Shown here one piece after another: positions 7,901 to 17,026 of a stretch of 45,564 nt of DNA. The notes beneath the pieces are model-generated. The model saw nothing but the letters and a program-made list of their open reading frames with translations, had not been told where the DNA came from and did not search any database. The stretch's first letter is position 1. Each line of letters starts with the position of its first letter. The DNA comes from an uncultured Lachnospiraceae bacterium (GTDB lineage Bacteria > Bacillota > Clostridia > Lachnospirales > Lachnospiraceae). The position numbers and the translations under genes are program-made. Location: assembly GCA_905209075.1 (NCBI GenBank), contig CAJLRL010000021.1:1-45564 (forward strand), given 5' to 3'.

Positions 7901-8568
7901 ACGTGAAATCTCCGTTTAAGCTCTGTTCTGGCTCTTACATCACCTATTATAAGTGTGCCCAGAAATAAAAATGACGATGCTGCAAGCGCACAAAACGCAG
8001 GATATGGGAATGTTATAACTTTAACTCCGGCAAGAATGACTGCGATCATGCTCATGAGTATGAGAAATATCTGTAACATCATATAACTCTGCCAGTTCCT
8101 GCGATTTATTACCATAAGGATCAAAGTTGCTGCAGTCATTGCAAGTATTGCTCCCGGAAAAACAAACGTAAGCGCCCAGCCCTTGTCCCCAGTCAGAAGA
8201 TCTATTCCGAATAACAGGATCACCGTAAATACAAATGTACTTATCGTCTTAAAAAGATATCCGCTTTTTCCTATAATTGCAAGCCTGAGTGTCACATTTG
8301 AATAAATTAATACAAGAAAAACTATTATGCTCCAGTTTATTTCTCCATCCATAAGATAATCCGTACTAGACAGCACTACAACCGCCACGATTGACAGGAA
8401 CAGTACGATATTTTCAAAAAGCCTGAACTTTCTCGATACATCCCTTACGTTTGGATATCTGTCCGAATCACCATCTGAATCATCTATATGCGAAACCACA
8501 TGTTTGCAAAGAGGACATTTGTCCGTATTATCTGCGATAAGCACATTACATTTAATACATCTATTCAT
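7897..8568 (-). CDS. DUF6320 membrane protein with N-terminal zinc ribbon
   Basis: About 223 residues. The amino end has paired CxxC motifs (CIKC and CPLC) forming a zinc ribbon, followed by an acidic linker and about six hydrophobic segments. I recognise it as DUF6320. A longer frame opens at 8589, but GGAG sits six bases before the ATG at 8568, which overlaps the upstream stop by a few bases, so I place the start there. It lies between the acyltransferase and the hydrolase genes with overlaps on both sides, so all three are likely co-translated. A membrane scaffold or accessory role is a guess from context. Confidence 0.8.
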   Translation of the reverse strand: MNRCIKCNVLIADNTDKCPLCKHVVSHIDDSDGDSDRYPNVRDVSRKFRLFENIVLFLSIVAVVVLSSTDYLMDGEINWSIIVFLVLIYSNVTLRLAIIGKSGYLFKTISTFVFTVILLFGIDLLTGDKGWALTFVFPGAILAMTAATLILMVINRRNWQSYMMLQIFLILMSMIAVILAGVKVITFPYPAFCALAASSFLFLGTLIIGDVRARTELKRRFHV

Positions 8569-9841
8569 AGTATTCTCCATTTGTCTCAAGTGTTACTTCT
8601 ATCCCATCAGCTGCAATTTTTCTGAAAAAACTGCGCTGTACCATCGTATCCATCAAAACAGATGTAAACGAAAATACAAGCGTATCTTTATATGAGCATA
8701 TCGTGCCTTTCATAGGCTGTCCCTTTGACATAGGGATAAACGCATAAAACTGCTTGATATACTGCTCATATTCTTTTTCAACCTTTATGTTTCCAATATT
8801 TGTTATAGTAGTCGTATTTGCGACTGCCGACTGCGAATATACCGCTTTCATCGCTATATTTTTTATAAAAAGCGGCACTGGGCGCATCCAGATATTTTTC
8901 TGGTTTGACACACTGTAGGAAAAAAGATCCTCTAAATGTTCTTTTGAGATCTGCGCTTTTATCGACTCTGTTACACATGAAAGAACTTCCTCAAACGTAT
9001 AAGTCGGTTTCGTCGGAGTAAACTCTGCCGAGATCATGACAAAGAAATTTTTTGTAGTAACCGAATCGAAATACGGCCGCAGATTGACCGGAACCGCAAC
9101 ACGTATCGGGAGATTTCCCGGCATTCCGTGATAGCATTCCTTATAAACACTCCACACAAAGCATGCCACCAGATAATCGTTTATGGAAACATTATATTTA
9201 TGGCATACTTGCTTAAGCTGTGATACAGGCATCAGTCCATGCATCACGCCAAATTCTCCGTGTGGAAGTTTTTCCATATTAAGAAGATAAGCCCTCTGCC
9301 TGTTAAAGCCGCTCTTTTTACTTGATTTATAGTTTTTGATGAAGCTATCCTCTCTGTTTAATGAGGTTTCCGTTGACAACAGATCCCCTTTTATTTCAGC
9401 AAGTGCCGGATACGACATTCGCAGATACTGGTATGTCAGTTCCCTAAGGAAATTTATTCCTCCCATTCCATCCGTAAGTACATGGAAGACTTCAAGATTT
9501 ATTCTGTTTTTATAGTATGTCACCCTAAACAGATAGCTTCTGTTTTTGTTCGGTCTTATATATCTGCATGGAAAGGTATTTTCTTCATGCACCTTTGGCG
9601 CCTTTTTTCCATTCTCCTCAAAATAATTCCAGAATACCCCCATTCGGAGTCTCACATTAAATCCTGCAAACTTTGGAAGTACCACATCAAGTGCCTCCTG
9701 CAGTATTTCAGGATTTATATCTTCCTTTAAGGTTACTGATATCCTATATACATTTGTCATACTCTCCCCTGCTATGCTTGGAAAGAGATTTGCTGTATTA
9801 TCAAGCCTATCCCAACGGATAGAACGCTGATTTGATGCCAT
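8561..9841 (-). CDS. Acyltransferase of the condensation fold (alcohol acetyltransferase-like)
   Basis: A 426-residue protein resembling the chloramphenicol-acetyltransferase/condensation-domain fold and annotated in relatives as alcohol acetyltransferase. The catalytic motif HVLTDGMGG (HxxxDG) lies near residue 137. A second family segment, PIRVAVPVNLRPYF, forms part of the acceptor channel. Such enzymes move an acyl group from a CoA or carrier thioester to an alcohol or amine. AGGAG precedes the ATG. It is the first gene of the eight-gene minus-strand run and faces a divergent GntR regulator across a short region that carries a clear inverted repeat. The substrates are not known. Confidence 0.85.
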   Translation of the reverse strand: MASNQRSIRWDRLDNTANLFPSIAGESMTNVYRISVTLKEDINPEILQEALDVVLPKFAGFNVRLRMGVFWNYFEENGKKAPKVHEENTFPCRYIRPNKNRSYLFRVTYYKNRINLEVFHVLTDGMGGINFLRELTYQYLRMSYPALAEIKGDLLSTETSLNREDSFIKNYKSSKKSGFNRQRAYLLNMEKLPHGEFGVMHGLMPVSQLKQVCHKYNVSINDYLVACFVWSVYKECYHGMPGNLPIRVAVPVNLRPYFDSVTTKNFFVMISAEFTPTKPTYTFEEVLSCVTESIKAQISKEHLEDLFSYSVSNQKNIWMRPVPLFIKNIAMKAVYSQSAVANTTTITNIGNIKVEKEYEQYIKQFYAFIPMSKGQPMKGTICSYKDTLVFSFTSVLMDTMVQRSFFRKIAADGIEVTLETNGEYYE

Positions 9842-9987
9842 ACTACTGCTCCTATATTGTAATTATTGGTAACTTTTCCCAAAATTTACGCAAAAAGTTC
9901 TAATAATCATATTTTAACATATATTTTGAGGGGTTACACATAAGGTATTGCTAAATTTATAGAAATATTATAAAATTTAGTATGTGT

Positions 9988-10007
9988 GTGGTATGACCAC
10001 ATACCAC
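9988..10007. promoter_or_regulatory. Candidate GntR/FadR-type operator
   Basis: A perfect inverted repeat, GTGGTATG and CATACCAC around ACCA, with imperfect extension to about 9980-10012. It contains TGGTATGACCA, matching the TGGTnnnACCA type of half-site pairing known for FadR-subfamily regulators. It lies 29 bp upstream of the gntR start and between the divergent genes, so autoregulation plus control of the acyltransferase operon is plausible. Confidence 0.6.
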
Positions 10008-10035
10008 ATACTTTCCAATTCAAGGAGGGCAATTT

Positions 10036-10752
10036 ATGCAATTTCAAAAAATTTCAACCCCATCATTAAAAGATTTATTCGTAAAAGAATTAGAAAATAA
10101 AATACTTTCCGGTGAGCTTAAGGTCGGAGATAAACTTCCAAGTGAGCGTGAACTTGCCTCATCCATGCAGGTAAGCCGTGCTGTCGTAAATGCCGGTATC
10201 GCCGAACTGGAACAAAAAGGTTTTCTTATCATAAAGCCCCGCATCGGAACTTTCGTAGAAAACTTTTATAAGAACGGAACTCTCGAAACCTTTTCATCCA
10301 TAGTAAGATATAATGGCGGCACACTTGCCAAGGATGAAACACGTTCCATACTTGAACTGCGCATTATTCTCGTAAACATGGCATGCAGTCTTGCAATAGA
10401 TAATGCAAGTGACGATGAACTTTTATCCCTTAAAACTATATCCGAAAGCATTGATGATACCTGCGGCAATGAAGAAATTGTTGAAAAAACATTTGATCTG
10501 TACCATCAGCTTGCTTTTATATCAGGCAATGTGCTGCTTCCACTTGTTTTTACATCATTCAAAGATCTCGTCTGCAAGCTATGGCTGCGCTTTATACTTA
10601 ACAACGATAAACAGACTCTGCTCCTTAGTAATAACCGGCTTGTTTCATTTATCATAGCACGCGATAAAAAATCTGCATATGCACACATAACAGATACATC
10701 AAACGAGGTAATCTCCGGAAAACGCAGCCTGCTGCCCACAGAACTTTTGTAA
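10036..10752 (+). CDS. GntR family regulator, FadR subfamily
   Basis: A 238-residue regulator. The amino domain (residues about 8-75) is a GntR winged helix with the diagnostic GDKLPSERELASSMQVSRAV. The carboxyl part is an all-helical FCD-type effector domain, including DLYHQLAFISGN near residues 155-166, where family members place metal or ligand residues. AAGGAGG precedes the ATG. It diverges from the acyltransferase-DUF6320-hydrolase-deoD run and has a palindromic site upstream. Its targets probably include that run and itself. The effector, perhaps a small organic acid as in other FCD proteins, is not determined. Confidence 0.92.
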   Translation: MQFQKISTPSLKDLFVKELENKILSGELKVGDKLPSERELASSMQVSRAVVNAGIAELEQKGFLIIKPRIGTFVENFYKNGTLETFSSIVRYNGGTLAKDETRSILELRIILVNMACSLAIDNASDDELLSLKTISESIDDTCGNEEIVEKTFDLYHQLAFISGNVLLPLVFTSFKDLVCKLWLRFILNNDKQTLLLSNNRLVSFIIARDKKSAYAHITDTSNEVISGKRSLLPTELL

Positions 10753-10762
10753 AAATCGCCTG

Positions 10763-12010
10763 CTAATCTATTTTTCCATATACTTCCATAGGGACATATG
10801 CCTTTATGGCTATTCCCTCAGGAACATATTCTTCTGATACAAGTTCTCCCTGTTTTCTTATCAGCTGGATGATCCCCGCCTTATCATAAGACAGTACTCT
10901 CTCGATGTATATTTTGTCTTCACGAAGCATTTCTTCAATAAGTGCTTTTATATCATCAAACCCTTCATCCCTTGCAGCTGAAATGCAAAGCACATGGTCT
11001 GCACGGAAATCATGAAGCGGTTCGTCATCCGTTCTGGCATCTTGTTTATTAAATAGTGTTACGATTTTTTTGTCTTTTACTCCGAGATCATCAAGCGTTT
11101 CATACGTGATATGCATCTGTTTTTCTCTCTGTGGATTAGATGCATCTACAACATGAAATATTATATCTGCATATTTTGCTTCCTCGAGTGTACTCTTAAA
11201 TGCTTCAATAAGATGGTGCGGAAGCTTTCTTATGAATCCGACCGTATCCGTAAGGAGCACCTGCTGTTTTCCCGGAAGGTCAAGTATCCTCGTAGTCGGA
11301 TCAAGTGTCGCAAAAAGCTTGTCTTCCTCTAAAACATCTGCATCTGTAAGATGGTTAAGAAGTGTTGATTTGCCTGCGTTCGTATATCCGACTATTGCTA
11401 TCACCGGCATATTATTTTTTTCTCTTCTCGACCTGATTATCTGCCTGTGCTGCTGTACTTCTTTAAGTTCCCTGCGAAGCTGTGCAATACGGTCGTTTAT
11501 AAGTCTTCTGTCAATCTCAAGTTTCTTTTCTCCAGGGCCTCTCGTTCCGATTCCTCCACCGAGACGTGACATAGATTTTCCAAGTCCCGAAAGCCTGCTC
11601 AACCTGTACTTAAGCTGTGCAAGCTCCACCTGGATCTTTCCTTCACTTGTAGCAGCTCTAGCTGCAAATATATCAAGTATGATGAGCGTCCGGTCCATAA
11701 CCTTTGTATCAAGGTACTGCTCTAAATTTTTAAGCTGTGCCGGCGACAGTTCATCATCACAGACTATGCCTGTTGCACCTGTGCTTTCCACAAGCTGCGC
11801 TATTTCTGCAACTTTTCCGGTTCCCACATATGTTCCCGGATGTATCTTTTCCCTTCTCTGGATAAGCGATCCGACTACCGTGGCACCTGCAGTTTTCACA
11901 AGCTCTGCAAGTTCTAAGAGCGAATCATCCGCATCGTCGCCGTCCTGCTCACTTACCCCTACAAGGATTACTCTCTCTTCTACATCTTCTATCTTTATAC
12001 TATCTGCCAT
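10763..12010 (-). CDS. hflX: GTPase HflX
   Basis: A 415-residue ribosome-associated GTPase. The glycine-rich HflX domain runs from about residue 15 to 190 and includes PGTYVGTGK and GGGIGTRGPGE. The G domain has P-loop GYTNAGKST, then the switch and G3 region DTVGFIRKLP, and the NKQD specificity motif. HflX proteins split stalled or hibernating 70S ribosomes during stress. The length matches the family. The gene starts 3 nt after the TPR lipoprotein gene and converges on gntR with a 10-nt gap. The start has only a weak, distant GGAG, which fits coupled translation. Confidence 0.95.
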   Translation of the reverse strand: MADSIKIEDVEERVILVGVSEQDGDDADDSLLELAELVKTAGATVVGSLIQRREKIHPGTYVGTGKVAEIAQLVESTGATGIVCDDELSPAQLKNLEQYLDTKVMDRTLIILDIFAARAATSEGKIQVELAQLKYRLSRLSGLGKSMSRLGGGIGTRGPGEKKLEIDRRLINDRIAQLRRELKEVQQHRQIIRSRREKNNMPVIAIVGYTNAGKSTLLNHLTDADVLEEDKLFATLDPTTRILDLPGKQQVLLTDTVGFIRKLPHHLIEAFKSTLEEAKYADIIFHVVDASNPQREKQMHITYETLDDLGVKDKKIVTLFNKQDARTDDEPLHDFRADHVLCISAARDEGFDDIKALIEEMLREDKIYIERVLSYDKAGIIQLIRKQGELVSEEYVPEGIAIKAYVPMEVYGKID

Positions 12011-12013
12011 AAA

Positions 12014-12991
12014 TTATCTCGTCTCCAAAAACTGATATTCTCTTTCTGCATCTGAATCATCGGGATATTCCTCGATATAATCTTCCATGCATTCCTTAGC
12101 CGATGCAAAATCCCCTGAATATTCATATGCAATAATTTCATTTTTCATAAGCTCCTGTTTGTTTGGAACCTCATCCAGATCAAGCGCTGCATCAAAATAT
12201 GTTATCGCTGTCGCATAATTTCCCTGTTCCATCTGCGACTGTCCCATATTGAAAAGATCATACGCATCAGCCTCTCCGCTGTCTAGATATGCCTGATAAT
12301 ATTTTGACGCATTATCACCATCGCCCTGTTTTGAGTATGCCTCTCCCATATAATAATTTGCCTTGACAAGCTTTCCATCTATAGCTTTCTGTAAATTATC
12401 TATGGCAGATTCATAGTCTCCCTGGATAGTGTATATCCTGCCCTTTTGCATATAGTCATCCGGCTTGTCACCTTTTATCTTAAGTGCATCCGCAAGGTAT
12501 TCATTGCCCTGGTCCGCCATGCCGTATTTCGACAAAGTCTCATAAATTCCTATATAAAGCTCATAATTCTTATTATTTTTATTTATGGCTTTTTTGAAAT
12601 CATCCATTCCCTTATCCTGATCATTCTGTGCAAAATACTGGCATCCTCTAAGATAATAGGCATCTGCATTTCCGTTGTAATCAATTATTGCCGTGTAGCT
12701 TTCTATCGCCCCATCTATATCTCCGCTTAAATACTGGGCTTTTGCCTTATAAAAGCATATATCTATCTCCTCATCACCGACATTTCCGACCTCAAGGTCT
12801 AATGCTTTCTGAAATGCTTCAATAGCATCATCATAATTTCCATTTTCTATGCAATTGATTCCATATTGTCTATATGCATCCTTATCCTTTTTCTTATCAC
12901 TTCTGCCACAGCCTGAAACTGAAGCTGATACAAGCACCACAGTCATAATAATGGCAAGGATACGTCCGGTTATTTTAGATTTTCTGATCAT
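12014..12991 (-). CDS. TPR-repeat lipoprotein
   Basis: A 325-residue exported protein. A basic amino end and hydrophobic stretch lead to a lipobox ending VSGC at about residue 28, so it should be lipid-anchored on the outer face of the membrane. The mature part is a chain of about seven tetratricopeptide repeats (for example GNYDDAIEAFQKALDLE and GNYATAITYFDAALDLD), a protein-binding scaffold. It is followed 3 nt later by hflX, a pairing of an exported and a cytoplasmic protein whose logic is unclear. The partner is unknown. Confidence 0.88.
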   Translation of the reverse strand: MIRKSKITGRILAIIMTVVLVSASVSGCGRSDKKKDKDAYRQYGINCIENGNYDDAIEAFQKALDLEVGNVGDEEIDICFYKAKAQYLSGDIDGAIESYTAIIDYNGNADAYYLRGCQYFAQNDQDKGMDDFKKAINKNNKNYELYIGIYETLSKYGMADQGNEYLADALKIKGDKPDDYMQKGRIYTIQGDYESAIDNLQKAIDGKLVKANYYMGEAYSKQGDGDNASKYYQAYLDSGEADAYDLFNMGQSQMEQGNYATAITYFDAALDLDEVPNKQELMKNEIIAYEYSGDFASAKECMEDYIEEYPDDSDAEREYQFLETR

Positions 12992-13017
12992 AATGTTCTC
13001 TTTCTATAAAAAATTAT

Positions 13018-13037
13018 ACAAAAAGCCGTGCGGCTTA
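13018..13037 (-). terminator. Small hairpin followed by T-run upstream of TPR gene
   Basis: Read on the minus strand, AAGCC-GCAC-GGCTT is followed by five T residues, a compact intrinsic-terminator shape. It may back up the larger hairpin at 13076-13100 in ending glgP transcription. A TATAAT for the TPR gene (13013-13018) abuts its downstream edge. Confidence 0.45.
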
Positions 13038-13075
13038 CTATATTATAATAACCTCTACTCTGCCCAAATACAAGA

Positions 13076-13100
13076 GGACCCCGGAAAATTTCCGGGGTCC
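13076..13100 (-). terminator. GC-rich hairpin downstream of glgP
   Basis: An 11-bp perfect stem (GGACCCCGGAA with TTCCGGGGTCC) around a 3-nt loop, 33 bp after the glgP stop on the minus strand. No long T-run follows directly. It is most likely the glgP terminator or a 3' stabilising hairpin. Confidence 0.65.
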
Positions 13101-13132
13101 ATATATTTCTAGAAGGACGAATATAAGATTGA

Positions 13133-15388
13133 TTACTCTTCAAGATGCCAGATTTCTTTGTTGTACTGCTCGATTGTTCTGTCTGATGAGAAGAAGCCTG
13201 CCTTGCTGATATTTACAAGCATTTTCTTAGCCCATGCTTTCTTATCTTCGTAATCTGCATATGCTTTTTCTTTTGTCTTACAGTAATCCTCAAAGTCTGG
13301 GAATGTCATGAACCAGTCTTTGTTAAGAAGCTCATTGTAAAGTCTCTCTAAGTTCTCCTTAGAACCAACCTTTAACATCTCATCACTTACGAGGAAGTCT
13401 ACAGCTTTTTTGATGTTCTCATCTTTATCGTAGTAATCCTTAGAGCAGTAATCTCCTCTTTCATATCTGTCGATAACTGTCTGTGAATCCTCACCGAATA
13501 CATAGATATTCTCATCGCCTACAAGCTCTGCGATCTCTACGTTTGCTCCGTCACTTGTTCCAAGTGTTACAGCTCCGTTTAACATAAATTTCATGTTACC
13601 TGTTCCAGATGCCTCTTTTGACGCAAGTGAAATCTGCTCTGATATATTTGCAGCCGGGAATAATTTCTCAGCTAATGTTACGTTGTAGTTCTCTACCATA
13701 AATACTTTAAGGTATGGGCTGACTTCAGGATCATTGTTGATGATCTGCTGTAAGCAGAGGATCGCATGGATTATATCTTTTGCAATGATGTAAGCCGGAG
13801 CTGCCTTTGCACCAAAGAAGCATGTGATCGGTGTTGTCGGCTTTTTGCCTGCTTTGATCTCAAAGTATTTGCGGATGATGTAGAGCACGTTAAGCTGCTG
13901 TCTCTTGTACTCATGAAGTCTCTTAACCTGGATATCAAAGATTGAGTTATCAGGCACATCAAGACCCTGTGTTGTCTTAAGGTAAGAAGCAAGCTCTGTC
14001 TTTTTCTCGTTTTTGATATCAACGAGCTTTGTAAGTACTGCATCATCGTTTAAGAAGTTGCTTAATTTCTCTAATTCGTTTGCATCTTTCTTCCATCCGT
14101 CACCGATAAGCTCTGTGATGTATGCTGAAAGCTCAGGGTTACAAGACATAAGCCAACGACGGAATGTAATACCATTTGTCTTGTTGTTGAATTTCTCAGG
14201 ATATAACTTATAGAAGTTATTAAGCTCTGTGTTCTTTAAAATTTCTGTATGAAGGTATGCAACACCATTTACTGAATATCCGTAGTGGATGTCCATATGA
14301 GCCATGTGTACAAGTCCATCTTTTATGATGTATGTGCTCTCGTCTGAAACCTTTGCACGTACTTTGTTGTCAAGCTCACGGATGATCGGCATAAGCTGTG
14401 GAACGGCTTTCTCTAAGAAATAGATAGGCCATTTCTCAAGTGCCTCTGCAAGAATAGTATGGTTAGTGTATGCACAAACCTTTGTTACTATCTCGATAGC
14501 CTCATCCATAAGTATTCCTCTCTCCTGAAGAAGACGGATAAGCTCAGGAATAACCATTGATGGGTGTGTATCGTTGATCTGTACTGCTGCATAATCGGCA
14601 AGGTCATGTAAGTTAGACCCTTTTGCCTCTGCCTCTGCAAGGATAAGTCTGGCTGCATTTGATACCATGAAGTACTGCTGGTATACACGAAGGAGACGTC
14701 CTTTATCATCTGAATCATCAGGATATAAGAATAATGTAAGGTTCTTCTTGATGTCCTCTTTATCGAAATCGATCGTATCACCCACGATTGACTCGTCAAC
14801 TGACTCGATATCAAATAAGTGAAGCTTTGTTGTACGATTGTTGTATCCAACCACATCGATATCATAAAGTCTTGACTGTACTGTAAATCCACCAAAGCTT
14901 ACCGGATATGTGATATCTGTCTTTGTAAGCCAGCTCTTTTCTGTGATCCATGGGTTTGGAGTCTCTTTCTGAAGGTTGTTCTCAAATACCTGTTTGAATA
15001 ATCCGTAGTGGTAGTTAAGTCCGACACCATCACCATTAAGACCGAGTGTTGCGATTGAATCGATAAAGCAGGCTGCAAGACGTCCGAGTCCACCATTTCC
15101 GAGTGAAGGCTCAAGCTCTACCTCTTCGATCTCTGCAAGAGATTTTCCGTTCTTTGCAAGTGTCTCTTTTACTTCATCATAGATACCTAAGTTGATAAGG
15201 TTGTTTGATAAAAGCTTTCCGATAAGGAACTCTGCTGAAATGTAGTAAAGTTTCTTCTTTCCTTTGTTTGAAACCTTTCCCTCTGCTTTCTCTTTAACGA
15301 GGTCAAGAAGTGCGAAATATACTTCCTCGTTTGAGCTTACGCTGATTCCTTTCTGAAGTTTTGTCTCAATTTCCTGCATGATTGCCAT
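13133..15388 (-). CDS. glgP: Glycogen/maltodextrin phosphorylase
   Basis: About 751 residues. It phosphorolyses alpha-1,4-glucan to glucose-1-phosphate with a pyridoxal-phosphate cofactor. The carboxyl half holds the PLP segment EASGTGNMKFMLNGAVTLGT with the Schiff-base Lys, followed by SDGANVEIAE. The amino half has SLGNGGLGRLAACFIDS and GLNYHYGLF. The frame stays open to 15463, but GGGAGG lies 9 nt before the ATG at 15388, and the family-like sequence begins there, so I place the start there. It diverges from an AraC regulator, which could link it to sugar sensing. Confidence 0.95.
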   Translation of the reverse strand: MAIMQEIETKLQKGISVSSNEEVYFALLDLVKEKAEGKVSNKGKKKLYYISAEFLIGKLLSNNLINLGIYDEVKETLAKNGKSLAEIEEVELEPSLGNGGLGRLAACFIDSIATLGLNGDGVGLNYHYGLFKQVFENNLQKETPNPWITEKSWLTKTDITYPVSFGGFTVQSRLYDIDVVGYNNRTTKLHLFDIESVDESIVGDTIDFDKEDIKKNLTLFLYPDDSDDKGRLLRVYQQYFMVSNAARLILAEAEAKGSNLHDLADYAAVQINDTHPSMVIPELIRLLQERGILMDEAIEIVTKVCAYTNHTILAEALEKWPIYFLEKAVPQLMPIIRELDNKVRAKVSDESTYIIKDGLVHMAHMDIHYGYSVNGVAYLHTEILKNTELNNFYKLYPEKFNNKTNGITFRRWLMSCNPELSAYITELIGDGWKKDANELEKLSNFLNDDAVLTKLVDIKNEKKTELASYLKTTQGLDVPDNSIFDIQVKRLHEYKRQQLNVLYIIRKYFEIKAGKKPTTPITCFFGAKAAPAYIIAKDIIHAILCLQQIINNDPEVSPYLKVFMVENYNVTLAEKLFPAANISEQISLASKEASGTGNMKFMLNGAVTLGTSDGANVEIAELVGDENIYVFGEDSQTVIDRYERGDYCSKDYYDKDENIKKAVDFLVSDEMLKVGSKENLERLYNELLNKDWFMTFPDFEDYCKTKEKAYADYEDKKAWAKKMLVNISKAGFFSSDRTIEQYNKEIWHLEE

Positions 15389-15520
15389 TTTGATTTCCTC
15401 CCAAATCTTTTTATCATGTTTTACATGCCTTAGCATGCTTAAATTCTTTTTGCCGCTGTCCACACTGTAAGGTGGAACAGAAACTTTGTTTCATTTGATG
15501 AATCAAGTATAATCCATTAC

Positions 15521-15563
15521 ATTGTACAATTCTTGCAATATACAGCCGCAAAGTTGCACAATA
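15521..15563. promoter_or_regulatory. Repeated boxes in the glgP/araC intergenic region
   Basis: TTGTACAAT (15522-15530) and TTGCACAAT (15554-15562) lie 32 bp apart, and TTGCA recurs at 15533 and 15554, 21 bp apart. Spacings near whole helical turns are typical of AraC-family direct-repeat sites. Binding by the adjacent regulator is inferred. Confidence 0.35.
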
Positions 15564-15621
15564 CTATCATTTTTCGTTTATTTTAGTGGATTATCCGTAA
15601 AAAACATGTTAAAATAGCACT

Positions 15622-16497
15622 ATGAATATATTAGAATATGAAAATTATCACGAAGAAAAAACACATGTGGAATTAAAATTTCCATATAATACATACCTCT
15701 GCTCGATCCCTCTTGATTTTTCGGGTGTCCCGCTGCACTGGCATGATGAGATGGAGATAATATATGTAAAAAAAGGCAGCGGACAGGTTACCGTCGATTT
15801 CAGCGAATATCACGTCAGTGCACCATGTATAGTGCTTATACTTCCCGGTCAGCTGCACTCCATTGAACAGTACAAGGATGATTCTATGGAATACGAAAAT
15901 ATCATTTTTTCCCTATCCATGCTTATGCTCGGAAACATAGATTATGCGAAGGATGATTTTATCACACCGCTGATCCTTGGAAAGCTTACGGTTCCCACAC
16001 TTTTTACACCGGTCTATCCGTATTATGAGGATGTCATTGCTCCGATCGATGCCTGCGATGAGATATGCAAGACCATGCCGCAGGGTTACCAGCTTTACAT
16101 AAAAAGCAAGCTCTATGAATTTTTCTACATTTTAGACAACAGATGCCGTAATCTTTCGCGTCCTATAAAAAGCAGGAAAACTCTCGACAAGATGAAGCTT
16201 GTACTAAAACACGTAGAAAATAATTATGCTGAAAAAATAAGCGTTTCAGATATCGCACAGATTGCCGGCTTCTCCGAATCACATTTTATGAGATATTTTA
16301 AAGAGACAATGGGAACATCTTTTATCAATTATCTCAAGGATTACAGGCTTACTATGGCGGCAAGGCTTTTACAAAGCTCCGACAGCTCTGTACTTAATAT
16401 TGCTGCAGAGGTCGGATTCGATAATCTGTCATACTTTAACCGTGCCTTCAAAGAAAAATTTGGGGTGACACCGCTTAAGTACAGAAAGCTTACATAA
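15622..16497 (+). CDS. AraC family regulator with cupin sensor domain
   Basis: A 291-residue transcription activator. The amino domain (about residues 20-150) is a cupin-like sugar-binding fold with LHWHDEMEIIYVKKGSG and the loop VLILPGQLHSIE. The carboxyl domain has two helix-turn-helix motifs: ISVSDIAQIAGFSESHFMRY and SVLNIAAEVGFDNLSYFNRA, ending FGVTPLKYRK. It diverges from glgP and may activate it or a sugar-uptake locus. No ribosome binding site is visible, and a TAAAAT box lies only 6 nt before the ATG, so the message may be leaderless or the start mis-set. The ligand is unknown. Confidence 0.92.
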   Translation: MNILEYENYHEEKTHVELKFPYNTYLCSIPLDFSGVPLHWHDEMEIIYVKKGSGQVTVDFSEYHVSAPCIVLILPGQLHSIEQYKDDSMEYENIIFSLSMLMLGNIDYAKDDFITPLILGKLTVPTLFTPVYPYYEDVIAPIDACDEICKTMPQGYQLYIKSKLYEFFYILDNRCRNLSRPIKSRKTLDKMKLVLKHVENNYAEKISVSDIAQIAGFSESHFMRYFKETMGTSFINYLKDYRLTMAARLLQSSDSSVLNIAAEVGFDNLSYFNRAFKEKFGVTPLKYRKLT

Positions 16498-16516
16498 AAA
16501 TTTATGGAGAATCGCT

Positions 16517-17026
16517 ATGAAAAAAGAAACATATAACAAAATGACAGGAATCTTCAAAAATAACCCCGCACTGGCAAAATGCCTTATTATATCAAACAAA
16601 CTATGTACCAGTATTATTTTTTCACTGTATCCTGCTTTGCTTATTTATTTATTTTTACAAAAAAGACCTGAGCTTGCCTCTTCAATCATCACTCCACTTG
16701 ATGGATTTATTATATTGTCCGTTTTCCGTTATCTGATAAACAGACCTCGTCCATATGAAAAATTCGGGATTGCCCCCGTTATCCCAAAAGATAAAAAAGG
16801 TCAATCCTTTCCAAGCCGGCATGTATACTCTGCTTTTATTATAGCTTTTACATTTATGAATGTTTCTGCTGTAAACCATATATTTTTATATGTAGGAATC
16901 GTACTTGCCTTAATTGCGATGCTTGTTGCGGTAATAAGAGTCATTTCAGGTGTCCACTTTATCAGTGATGTCTTTGCTGCTTTTGCCTTTGCCGCATTTA
17001 TACAGCTAATTTCATATTATCTGTAA
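16517..17026 (+). CDS. PAP2 family membrane phosphatase
   Basis: A 169-residue membrane protein with about five hydrophobic helices. The three PAP2 motifs are present in variant form: RX6RP (RYLINRPRP, Arg for Lys), PSRH in place of PSGH (SFPSRHVYSAF), and RVISGVHFISD as motif three with its His and Asp. Relatives remove phosphate from undecaprenyl pyrophosphate or phosphatidic or phosphatidylglycerol phosphate at the membrane. A GGAG site precedes the start, 19 nt after the AraC gene, so the two may share a transcript. The substrate is not determined. Confidence 0.88.
   Translation: MKKETYNKMTGIFKNNPALAKCLIISNKLCTSIIFSLYPALLIYLFLQKRPELASSIITPLDGFIILSVFRYLINRPRPYEKFGIAPVIPKDKKGQSFPSRHVYSAFIIAFTFMNVSAVNHIFLYVGIVLALIAMLVAVIRVISGVHFISDVFAAFAFAAFIQLISYYL

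Noticed and set aside
11232..12035. Long plus-strand frame of 267 codons opposite hflX
   Set aside because: It is Ser-rich, lacks a ribosome binding site and is antisense to a clear hflX gene.
15389..15463. Twenty-five-codon upstream extension of glycogen phosphorylase
   Set aside because: A strong GGGAGG sits 9 nt before the internal ATG at 15388 and family sequence begins there; the extension is probably leader.
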